Source: Polyporus tsugae (lineage: Eukaryota; Basidiomycota; Agaricomycetes; Polyporales; Polyporaceae). Taken from it: a stretch of DNA of 64,000 nt. Under the pieces are notes generated by a model. The model was not told where the DNA came from. It made no database searches and saw only the letters and a program-made list of their open reading frames with translations. Positions 1 to 9,329 of this stretch are shown here, piece by piece. The number at the start of each line of letters is the position of its first letter. The stretch's first letter is position 1. Location of the stretch: assembly GCA_024305745.1 (NCBI GenBank), contig JAHRBS010000003.1:2604001-2668000 (forward strand), in the 5' to 3' direction. Position numbers and translations under genes: made by a program.

Positions 1-1
1 A

Positions 2-145
2 AACTCAGAGTTACAGTCCCAGATGCAGCAAAACGTGCGCGCCGCAGAGGAGGCTGATCGTGATGCGACAAGGCTTCTTGACGTTCTCGATAAGGTGACT
101 TTTATGAAGGTCTCTTACGGTTACGGTTGCTCACAGTTGGGATAG
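2..145 (+). CDS. 3' end of a coiled-coil protein gene (partial)
   Basis: Frame 2 is open from the window edge and encodes a Gln/Glu/Arg-rich heptad-like segment ending RLLDVLDK. A GTGACT donor follows at 95 and a CACAG acceptor ends at 136. The next exon (137-145) adds Leu-Gly and a TAG stop, and the phase is consistent (exons 2-94 and 137-145). The residue pattern suggests a coiled coil. The rest of the gene lies outside the window, so no function can be assigned. A read-through ORF without the intron is the alternative. Confidence 0.5.
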   Translation, partial: NSELQSQMQQNVRAAEEADRDATRLLDVLDKVTFMKVSYGYGCSQLG

Positions 146-406
146 GCCCTCGCGAGATGGGATAAAGTTGCACTGGATGATCTACAGTCATGGACGCTCC
201 AAACGGCAGAATCTGCTGGAAGTAGGGCTTGATTAGGGAAGGCCCGAGAGTGCTAGTCGTGTATATTAACGGTACTTTGTACGAACAGCATCATATTCGT
301 TTATTCTACCTTTGGGATCTTCGATAATACTGAAAGGATGCACCTCTCGTCCATGTATATGTCATGGGACCGGATGGTGGGCTGGATAATCGAAGAAAAG
401 GGTGAT

Positions 407-410
407 AAAA
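407..410 (-). terminator. Pol III T-tract downstream of tRNA-Asp
   Basis: AAAA on the plus strand reads as TTTT 22 nt past the tRNA 3' end on the minus strand. This is the usual RNA polymerase III stop; a second TTTT lies a few bases further on. Confidence 0.4.
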
Positions 411-431
411 CGACTTTGGCCAACTACGTAC

Positions 432-513
432 CTCTCTGTCGGGGAGTCGAACCCCGCTTTCGCGCGGCCAGCCAAGTGACAAGCGCGTGTACTAACCGAT
501 ATACTAACAGAGA
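432..513 (-). tRNA. tRNA-Asp (GUC) with a 10-nt intron
   Basis: On the minus strand a 7-bp acceptor stem (TCTCTGT/ACAGAGA), a D arm (TTAGTATATCGGTTAGTA), an anticodon arm and a T arm with GGTTCGACTCC fold as a standard tRNA. The 5-bp anticodon stem CGCGC/GCGCG closes around TTGTCA, an extra 10 nt and C. This places anticodon GUC at 34-36 and an intron between positions 37 and 38, the canonical site. The mature length would be 72 nt, with discriminator G and no encoded CCA. The T-arm sequence doubles as the internal B box for Pol III. Confidence 0.93.
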
Positions 514-630
514 TTGCTTATGGTCTCTATTCAAACTATATGATCCGCCAAAATACCAGCGCCCAACGGATTGTTTAACTCATGATCTCATCGATGATCA
601 CGCAGCGTCGCTACATCCACGCCGTCCGCC

Positions 631-2746
631 ATGACATCTTCAGGAAGCTTGCCTCGCCACAATCCCCCGCAGCGAGATCAGCAGAGACCCTTTCACCCGC
701 CATTCGGACTATGGGGACACCTATCGCGTACTACTCAACCGAACCCGCCATCGTCCAGCAATGATGCAAGAAGCACGACGCCCTCTATTGTCCCGCTCGA
801 CAAAGCCGGAGCTTCCACCCGTATCCTTCTTCATGATACGCAAGCACATCTAGAGAAGTTTGCGGAACGCGTCACCCAACTCACCACCGAAGTCGCCGAT
901 GCGAAACGGGAGCTGGTCGCGATACAGAAACTGTACCAAGAGGACCATGAGCAGCTGCTCGAACGGATGATCGGACTTGGTGCGTGTGCTGCAGTTGACA
1001 TACGTCCAGCTTCAGATGCATGAAATTTCGCAGCAAACCGGTGCCAGACAGAGCTTCAAAAGACGATTGGGGCGCCTTCGCAGTCGTCAGAGGTTCGTAA
1101 CACCTTGAGGGTCGCTGAGGCGTTGGGGAGTCGCTTGGAGGTGTTGGATAAGAAAGTGGATATGCTTAGCATGGTTCGTCTCCTCGTATCTGTATGCTGT
1201 TATGCTTACCGCTTGCATACGCTCGTCTCCAGGCGGGCCAAATCCAGTCGCAAGCACTGCAGACTATCCAGGATCAGCAAGGACAAATCATCACTGCGCT
1301 CCTGCCCATCTTGCCTCTCCTCCAGGCCGTGCCACTGCACATTGAAACCTCCCGTAAGAACGTCGAGGACGCTGTCTCGGAATCAAAAAGCGATGTCAAA
1401 GCCAGGATCACGGACTTGGGGGACCGCGTCAAGTCATCGTTTGAAGAACTAGGCAACCAGATCAGGGGCTCTCTCTCGCAGGACCACGTCAAGAATGGTG
1501 CATCTGCGTTGCGGTCTCATGTCCAGGATTCTGTATCTGACCTGCGGCCGATCTCGACTCCCGTTGCGGCCGCATCTCCTACCGACCGCCTGGCTCGTGG
1601 AACCTCTCGCTCTCGATCTCGATCTCAGAAGCGTCCCCGATCTGGTCCTCCCGGCGACACAGGTTCCAGCGACCCTGCGACGTCTCCTTCGAACAGCAAG
1701 AAACGACGCTTGGACAACCAGTCTGGCCGCGCTGCTCATTTTCCCGCGCATTCTTCGCACCTTGTGTCTGGGACTGCTTCGAGGCGCATACATACACCCA
1801 CTGTCCCCACCACCGCACCATCAAGCTCCAGCCATGCCTCGCCCGACATCCTACCGTCAGCTGCTTATATGCGCTCTGCCGATCAGCTTGTGAGGACACC
1901 TCTAGCCGACCTCGATCCTCGAACCCCTAATGCCCCGCTGAACCCGGGCAACCCGACTTCCATTGTCTCTTCGGCACCCAAACACCTCCGCGGTTCTCGT
2001 TCTACGCTTCATGCTCATCCTACTATGCCAGCTGGCCCTCCCATCCGAGCGTTCTCTACGCAGTCCTATAGCGCCCAAGCACAAACACTGGCCCTTGCTG
2101 CCCCTTCAGGCTGTACGATGCCCACCTCGTCGCCCACTTGTGCCGCACCCATCACGCCTGGTGGCTTCAGACTGCCCCTTCCGGCGCTGCGACTCAGCAG
2201 GACCGCGACCGCCACGCCGCGGTCACACACCACCCTGAATGGCAGCACCTCGTCCTCACGGCATCCCGCCGTCGGCGAGAAACCACGCATTTCTGGGGCC
2301 CCCATACACGCTCAGGCGAGCCGGACACGCACCCTCACCCTTGGCCCCCCTGCGTTTCGCGAGGGGGCGGTGCAGGATGCGTATCATGGGACACCCGTCG
2401 GGTCGGCGCATGCGTTCGGCGTGGGCCTGCCATTGGGTATGGGTGTCAGTGGTGGTACGCCGAGGACGCCGCGCCTGCCGGTAGACGCGAGCGCAGGCAC
2501 GAGCACGAGCACGAGCACGAGCACGGGCGTTGCGCCGCCGCCACCGTCGAGCGTGGGGAAGCCGATGAGCTTGAAGGATCGGCGGGCTATGCTCGCTGAG
2601 GATCGTCTGGTACGTAACGCTTCGTGAAGGGTGAAGATGTGATGCTGACCGTTGATGTTCATTCATGTGATTGGCAGCGGGATGAAGGGAAGCGGTTTAT
2701 ACCACTCGACGATGAGGAGGATGAGGATGTGGAAACGGCGGGGTAG
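631..2746 (+). CDS. Coiled-coil and disordered Ser/Pro/Arg-rich protein, function unknown
   Basis: Exons 631-979, 1034-1173, 1233-2609 and 2678-2746 join in phase to give 644 aa. The ATG at 631 lies in a good context (GCCATGAC). Residues about 60-115 and 118-260 are heptad-rich and probably form coiled coils, with repeated Gln/Leu/Lys patterns ending near an RSHVQDSVSDLR stretch. Residues about 265-600 are low-complexity Ser/Pro/Thr/Arg with an RSRSRSQKRPRS basic patch that could act as a nuclear signal. The C-terminus is a charged helix followed by an acidic tail (PLDDEEDEDVETAG). No catalytic domain is visible. The architecture would suit a chromosomal or scaffold protein, but I do not recognise the family. 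An in-frame hexanucleotide repeat encodes an STSTSTST tract. Confidence 0.72.
2497..2525 (+). repeat. In-frame GCACGA hexanucleotide repeat
   Basis: About five copies of GCACGA lie inside the coiled-coil protein gene and encode alternating Ser-Thr. Its 6-nt unit keeps the reading frame, so copy-number change would only alter the length of a disordered tract. Confidence 0.8.
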
Positions 2747-3087
2747 GGTAGGGTATGTGAGGGGTGTATGCGCGGTTCTGCGTCTGTTTTTCGCAATGGG
2801 TCAGAGACGCACATATAATTGCCACGCTCCTCTCATGCATGACTCTAAGTACTAAGTCCTGATATTGACGTCTGGTACGCTGTGGGTCCGACCACTTACG
2901 TTGACGTAAGACGGAATTTCTCGTTGATCTACATAGGTCTTTGCAAGTATCAAGGCACGGTCCGCGTTGGCTCAAGGTTTCCTTTCCATGTCTCACGCGC
3001 CAGAAGTTGACTGGACATTCAACTGACCCAGTCCAGTGACATCTTCATCCCGCAACGTCAGACTGATACTTGTCGATGTCGGCATAC
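2747..3087. other. Intergenic, 3' of the coiled-coil gene
   Basis: It probably holds the 3' untranslated region of the upstream gene. I see no supportable gene or RNA. Confidence 0.5.
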
Positions 3088-3089
3088 TA

Positions 3090-3735
3090 CAGTAATAAAC
3101 CGGTCCTTCGGCCAGTGAATCCACTTTGCCCTCCTGAGCCGTCCGGTGCTTATTTTCTCCAAATCGGACTTTACAATATTCATGAGGGCTTTTATGGCTA
3201 CCATATACCAAAATTCCGTGACATACAAGGGGGATTCCGAGCAGATCGAGCCTCATCTGTGTCCACACCGTTATCATGCCCGCCTCACTCCTTCGGCCAC
3301 CTTGATTTTGCCTAATGCAGCGACAGTTTCATCTAAGCGACAGTAGCCGACGAGAGCCGAGATACGGATATGGCAAATCAGCCACTTAGCGCTCGTCCGA
3401 AGGAGCAGCGGACGCAGGTTTTAAGGCAAAACATACACTGTTTGCATGTGCAGGGACAGGGCAGCCGTCAAATGCACATAAAAAGAACCATACATGCATG
3501 TGAAATTTTAGCGGTGGAACTGTCGGGGATCTTGAGCAATGCCCCCGTTGAACTAATTTTGCCCTCAAAACCACCATAATTCGGGCATCGAAGAATAACG
3601 GGGACGCACTATGGGCCAAAACTCAAGGTTCGAGAACAGATGATACATTGTAATATATCTATAACCAACTTTAATGCAAGGGAGTAGCGGGAGAATGGGA
3701 AACTGCAGACTGGCCGAAGGACCGGTTTATTACTG
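3090..3735. mobile_element. MITE-like non-autonomous element (TA target site, CAGT ends)
   Basis: A 29-bp stretch at 3088-3116 (TACAGTAATAAACCGGTCC...) is repeated exactly in inverted orientation at 3709-3737. Each copy ends in TA, so the element proper is 3090-3735 with 27-bp terminal inverted repeats starting CAGT and a TA duplication at 3088-3089 and 3736-3737. The 646-bp interior has no transposase-like ORF and is more AT-rich than neighbouring genes. The TA site and CAGT terminus are the hallmarks of Tc1/mariner-pogo-Tigger elements, so it was probably mobilised in trans. Its repeat differs from that of the Tigger-like element at 37.8 kb beyond the first five bases. Confidence 0.78.
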
Positions 3736-3737
3736 TA

Positions 3738-4630
3738 CCAATCTTCAAAACTTCACACCGGCAGCACACCTCGGCTGTGGGGCATTTTGGATCATTCATT
3801 ACATAACTAGGTATTACCGCCTCTATCACTATGGTTTAGACGCTGCATTCTCATACTTTTACGTTCAGATGGGCAATTCGAGGCAATTAGATGGGGAGCG
3901 GCCCGTCTCACATCTGGGAATGGCTATGTTTTTTTTAAGTTATGGTCCTCGTGGTCAGCATTACTCCATGTTCATTCACCTTCAGGAGTACTTGCGCTCC
4001 CGCTGGACAAAGCCATAGTAGCGTTATCATCTTCGAGGGAGTCGTCGACCTCGTGGCAGTAGTCGGCATTTAGACAGCCTGCTCCGCAGTGCGATAGCTC
4101 AAGCGCTCACTAGTACTCCCTAGCGAATGAAGTTAATTATAAGGTTAAGGCGGACTATGGGTGCCATCTCGCTCGAGCAGCCTGAAATGCGCCCTTGTCT
4201 GCGACTCGGTTTCCTGACCACTTTCGGAATGGCCCACAGCTTCCGTTTCTGTGTACATCGTCTACGTCGTGCACCGCCCGACTACTTAACTGTGTATGAC
4301 ATGCTCCGATTGTCTCAATTCCTGATTCCACTGCGTACTTTAGTGGACGTGGTTGACGAGGGCGCTCAACTTGAACTATCTCTAAAAAACGCCGGGTTTG
4401 TCGCAGCTAGCACACGTGCGCCACAGACGAGTTCGAATCCATCTTGTCCCGCCTGTTACTCGAACACGCATTACACTTTACACGCTCACAGCTGCATGGC
4501 TAGTACATTATAAGAATATGCAGCTAACTATTGATACTATTGCTATTAAAGAAACCAGTCGGAAAGGAACATTAAACTTCCAAGTTCGACGCTGGATCAT
4601 ATGATACTACCGTGTACTCCTTACTGCAAG
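3738..4630. other. Intergenic, no gene seen
   Basis: Relatively AT-rich. It contains short ORFs, the longest being 128 codons at 4127-4513, with no domain, signal or splice support. It lies at the 3' side of the Zn2Cys6 gene. Confidence 0.5.
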
Positions 4631-5518
4631 TCACCATCGATATCCCGAAGACTCGGGAGGGGCATCCTCTCCCTCCCGCCGCGCGGCCGGCTTCCGGGGC
4701 CTCCGCTGCCCAGGCGGAGACCGCACCCGCTGGCCCTGGTCCGGGCCCCGCCGCCCAGGCTCGGGCTCGTACCGGCACTCGACGCCCTGGTGCGCCGCCC
4801 GCTGGCAGTTGCTGCACGCGGGCTGCGCGCCGTCGCACTTCATCTTGCGCACGCGGCTGTATGCATGGACGGGGAACAACATCGTCAGCGACGAATCTGA
4901 ATCAGATTGTCGGAAATTTGAGAGGACTTGTACTTACCATCTGTCGCACGCGACGGCGATCCGCTCGCGCGGGGTGCCCTGCATCGTGACTTGCTGGGAC
5001 CAGTCCCGCGTGCGGCCGGAGGCGTCTCGCCCGGGAGGGTCGTCGTCCGCGTCCTCTGGGTATGGGTATGGGTATGCCGTGGGATGCGGCGGGTATGTGG
5101 TGAGAGAGCCGGGGTATGCGGTCGGAGGGCCCGCGTGCGATGGCGGGTACAGAAAGACGGGCGCGGACCCCGGGTTTGCGTTGAGCGATGTGTGCTGCAC
5201 CGAGTATGGGTCGTGCGACGTCGATGTGGTGGGTTGCCACTGGGACGTATGGCGTTGGGGCGAGTACGCGCTTGGGTATAGTGCGTTTGGGTCGGTGTAC
5301 GAGCCCTGTGGCATAGGTGTCGGGTAGGCGGTCGACATGGTCGCGCCGTACGGATTCCCGGGGTACTGCGTGGGTGCACCTGAATGGGAGTAGGTGCGAG
5401 GGTCTGTGCCATACTGCGGCTGGGCTGCTAGTCCGTCCATCCAACCGCCAGCAGGATACGAAGGCTGCTGGGCGTTTGGCGGATGCGAGGACCGATCGTC
5501 GTAGTAGTAGGGCTGCAT
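4631..5518 (-). CDS. Zn2Cys6 (fungal C6) DNA-binding protein with C-terminal zinc cluster
   Basis: Exons 5518-4938 and 4856-4631 (minus strand) give 268 aa. The ATG at 5518 (MQPYYYDD) is preferred over an in-frame upstream ATG at 5629. Residues 1-185 are Tyr/Pro/Ser/Gln-rich, like a low-complexity activation region. The intron splits codon 194 of the zinc cluster. After splicing, the six cysteines are C191, C194, C201, C208, C211 and C221, in a CX2CX6CX6CX2CX9C binuclear cluster with the RVRKMKCDG core. About 47 residues follow the cluster. In most ascomycete C6 proteins the cluster is N-terminal and followed by a Fungal_trans domain. Here it is C-terminal and no such domain is seen. It is expected to act in the nucleus as a sequence-specific regulator; target unknown. 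Confidence 0.85.
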
Positions 5519-7829
5519 GGTGGGGTTGTGGTTGTGCGTGCTACGAAGAAGATATAGAAGATCGGTGCGAGTGAGGGTGGGTGTGGTGTTGAGTTGGATA
5601 GTTGACTCGAGGGAGAAGACCGCGGCCAAGTTTTATACCATCCTCGCCGCACTGCCTGCCGCATATTCCTCCAGCTGCTCGTCCTCCGTCTGTGCACTGA
5701 TCTTCCGCTAGCTGCTCAACATGGTACAACGGAGACAGCCACTGAAAGCCTCACCGTGGGTAAGATGCCTTCTAGGGCCTTGCGCATTCGCGGACAAGGG
5801 CACTGCGCGCCGATACAGAGACGTGTCTGAACGCATGTTGCGTCGGTGAGGACTCATCTCGGACTGGCAGAAGACGTGGAGGCCGAGGAGTATGACTAGT
5901 TGCATGTGTGTTGACTCACGAATTTGGAGGGAATGCGCCATTGGAGGGGTATGTGCCACATTGGGCTAGCGGCGTGAGGGGCCGAAGACCGGTACGATTG
6001 TCGAGATGGTGGCCGCCTGGCAAGATTCGACAGCAACGAAAGGCTCTGACTCAACTCGTATACATCAGGTGAGGCACAGTCAACGGCAAGCCAGCAGCTG
6101 CCACTCCAACGGCGTCGGCGCACAAGTCAGAGAGACGCCGAAGTATATTAACCTTCTCACCTCCACACAGGCCCAATGCATCGCATCACTCCGGGCATAT
6201 GATAGAGCGAATCGGGGTCACCGCTGTATCGAAACTACCGGCGGATGCGAGTTGGATGGTCCCGACTTGTCGAAATGGGGCAGCGTCGGGGAGGCTGTGC
6301 GTCGTCGAGTCGATGGTTCGTTAGGCGCCTACCGACTGCCAGTGCTGGCATACCGACATGTGAACGTTTGAACGTCCGATGGACTCTAGACGAGGCGGAC
6401 GACGTAGACGGTTCCTGCAGCACAGGATTGTGTGCGCAACCATGGAGGTGAGGTCGTACCTTGCATCCACGCTTCGAGCACTGCTCACGGCTATATCTCC
6501 GCCGCATGCTTCCCGGAATAACAGAGCTGGAAATTGGTAAGGTAGTGGAGACAGAGCGGGTATAAATCGTATTGCTGGTGAGATGTTGGGTTATGTTGCC
6601 GCAATTTTACTCAGCATGCCATTTGCCCCCGGCGGGAACGCCCGAAGAACTTGTAGAATTTCAGTCCCATACAAGGAAACCTTGTCTCGTACCCATACGA
6701 GAGGTACGAGACAAGGAAATACCAAGGAAAGGAACTCACTCAGATGTGTCGAAACCACTTAATCCGCTCCGCTGTGTCCCAAGGTCTCCGGTACCTGCGC
6801 TACGGCTAGACTGTACATCGAGATGTACTGTAACAGAAGAGAATATAAGGCACAGCGCCTCCGGGAACGCGACCACCGCATCCGAATCTCAGCTACTTAC
6901 TTTATAGGTGCATGGAGCGCAAAGGAGCGCAAATACTCCTTCCCCCCTCACACCGCACAAGGACGTCCTTGTTCCTTTCGCCCTCACGCATTGCCGGTAT
7001 ATCTGTGCGCCCGCAGTCGCATTTGAAGTCCGCCCTGCCCATTTGTTTCGAGAGCCAGGACAATGAGCCCGAGGGAGATTCTGCACAACAAGGCAAACAT
7101 CAGGTCCGCATGCTCAGTGCAGTACGCTACGGCGAGCCAGTGTAGGAAGCTAACCTGGTTTGTGAAGCTACGCTGCGCTACCTCCAGACCTGATAGCACT
7201 CTGAAGACGTCCCCCCCGTAAACCCGTTCCTGTAATGCATGCACACCCGGGACCCGCGGAGACTCCGCAAGATGTGAGTGGTAATGAAGGTAAAACAACC
7301 TACATGAGATAGGTGTATAATACAACAGCAGGACACGAATCCGACTGCTGTCGAGGCAGCGGGCCAACCGCAGTAAGATCTTGAATGGAGGTGACCTGAT
7401 TCCCAATGAATGTCAAAGCGCGTGCAAGTGCGATTCCAAAGGTTGGGTTTGTTGCAAGGTGATGATGGCTGTCGATAAACATGCCAGGTGCTCGCATGCG
7501 CAGTTGCTCCGAGGCGACTACTTGTTAGGGCTGTCCTCCGGGCCGGCGGCGGCGCGAGCGTTCGAATCCGAGTCTGGTCCAAAATAAAACCCCAAAATTA
7601 ATTCCGTCCATGCAAAGCGGGGTGTGATGGTAGGATTTGTTTTGAGAACCCCAGTAGCTAGACCTGCATAGGCTTTACAAAGTTCCTCGATCCCTCCCCG
7701 ACTCCGAGCGCGCACCCGCTCCAGGGTCTGAATCATACAGCATCCCAAGGTGCCGGCAGCGTCAGCAACGACTGTAACTTCAACACCTAAACAGTAACAA
7801 GACGTCGTCGCCAGGTCAAGGCTAAGCAG
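5519..7829. other. Intergenic, upstream of the Zn2Cys6 gene
   Basis: It includes the presumed promoter of the minus-strand zinc-cluster gene. Scattered ORFs below 140 codons have no domain content. A perfect small hairpin lies at 6680-6716. Confidence 0.45.
6680..6716. repeat. Perfect 14-bp inverted repeat (hairpin)
   Basis: CCTTGTCTCGTACC at 6680-6693 and its exact reverse complement at 6703-6716 flank a 9-nt loop. No T-tract follows and no gene end is adjacent, so its role is unclear. Confidence 0.8.
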
Positions 7830-8466
7830 GAATGTGACCTCGCCGCCGTTCGCCTTCACCGTGAGGCATACACTGGGGAGGCGTTTTCGCCAGCCCATGA
7901 TGGGTCTGTTTTGGCTGTCCACGCGGCGCTTCTCGACCTGCCACTGGCGGTCCGGGAAATACTCGCCTTTCTCCCCCAACACGTATGAATATGCAACGAC
8001 ATATGAACCATGTGTTGGGAGATTCGGGTACGCAGGTGAACGCGATGACGATGGGTGCCGGCGTGGGGTCCGAAACGCTTCGCTGCTCGAGCGTGAGTCT
8101 GTGGGTCCTGTTTCCGGTCTGGCTGGGTCCTCGAACGAAGCCGAGTACCCTCGCATCCGCAGGGCGTGGTTGCACCATGCTGGGAGCCCAATGCGGGCGG
8201 CGTCGCGTTCCTCGTCGAAGTGCTCCTGAACGGACGACCGCGTCGGGCGGAGGGGGTAGGTCAAGTAGGCCGTCCAAGACAAGTGAAGAACTCCGATTCG
8301 CAACGGCTGGACTCCCGGTAGTCCACCGAAATAAGACTGGGGACCTCTTCGTCGTCGTTCGCCTCCCAGAGGCGGGCGAGGCCTGAACACAGCTCAACCT
8401 CGGCGCCGGCTTCGCGCCAAGACCGAAGGGGGTTGCAGCAGACACGGGTGAGGAGCTTGGTGTATT
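7830..8466 (-). pseudogene. Decayed member of an unrecognised protein family (related to 35.1 kb)
   Basis: Three minus-strand reading frames each carry a piece of what looks like one protein. One begins near 8460 and reads LLTRVCCNPLRSW then LCSGLARLWEANDDEE. A second holds LPAWCNHALRMRGYSASFE. The third holds THRLTLEQRSVSDPTPAP. The last two match, in order, LPTWCRHALEMEGYTASLA and FHRLILSPQPPTISTLY in the ORF at 35.1-35.7 kb. The frame changes have no obvious GT-AG intron, so frameshift decay is the simplest reading. The family function is unknown to me. Unsequenced or unusual introns are the alternative. Confidence 0.5.
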
Positions 8467-9329
8467 TGGGCCCATCGTCGGAGTGTGCGCAAGCGAAGAC
8501 GGCGAGGTATAAACCTGAGGTAGTTCCGGACCACCTGAAGGAGAGGAATCAGGGACTCGATTGGGATGACTTGCAGCGTGGTGCGGATGCCGTACGGAGT
8601 GAGGGCATTCGGACCACAGCGAACGGCGCTGGATGGGGAGGAGGGGTCATAAATACTCGGTGAGTGTCAAGTTCTCTGATCACAATTGCTGAACAGTTTG
8701 GGAGTGGCCTGTTATGGAGTTTGACAGTTCAATCAGGCAAAGTCGAACTTGAAGCTTTAACGCTAGACACACCTTTCAAACCGTACTTACACCTGCATCC
8801 GATTCGATGGCCGGCTTGTGACAGGTGGTAGGGACTTGCTGAAGAGTTGCATGCTGACGTTGCATGAGGAGGACACCTCTCTATTAGAACTGCGTTTTTT
8901 TTCGTCAATGTGCGGCTTCGCGAGGTTACTAGCATCGAGGTGCGCGGACCTTGGCAGCGCTCGCAATGGCAATGAATGTCATCTATACGGGAGCATCTTG
9001 CGTGCGGTCGGTGTGGGTAATGCGTGAGAGCACATATAAAAGTAGTTCGACTGTTTGCTCCTAGACATTAAGCTTGCATGCAGGAGGAGGAAGATCAGTA
9101 TGTCGAGGATTTGTCGAGTCGCCGGACGGACTCAGTGGATCAAGCGACTTCAAGTTTGATTTGAGTTCCGGAGTTAGCCGGCTCGAGTGGGACCAGGGTT
9201 AGGGTTAGGGCCTCAGCACGGCGACGGCGTCGACGCCTGCAACGTCCCCTCCAACTACCACCACATTCAACACTATTTATGCTCAGCCTGCTCAATTGAG
9301 AGGCTGAAGGACGAACAACGACCTTCACC
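8467..9329. other. Intergenic, upstream of the phosphatase gene
   Basis: Promoter region of the DCR2-like gene. It contains the telomere-like motif at 9195-9210 and no supportable gene. Confidence 0.45.
9195..9210 (+). repeat. Telomere-like (TTAGGG) motif in promoter
   Basis: AGGGTTAGGGTTAGGG is 2.7 units of the TTAGGG repeat, 120 bp upstream of the phosphatase ATG. Such teloboxes can bind TTAGGG-recognising Myb proteins in fungi. It is far too short to be a telomere. Confidence 0.6.

Noticed and set aside
9195..9210. Chromosome end or subtelomere
   Set aside because: Fewer than three TTAGGG units, in one orientation, within ordinary gene-bearing sequence.
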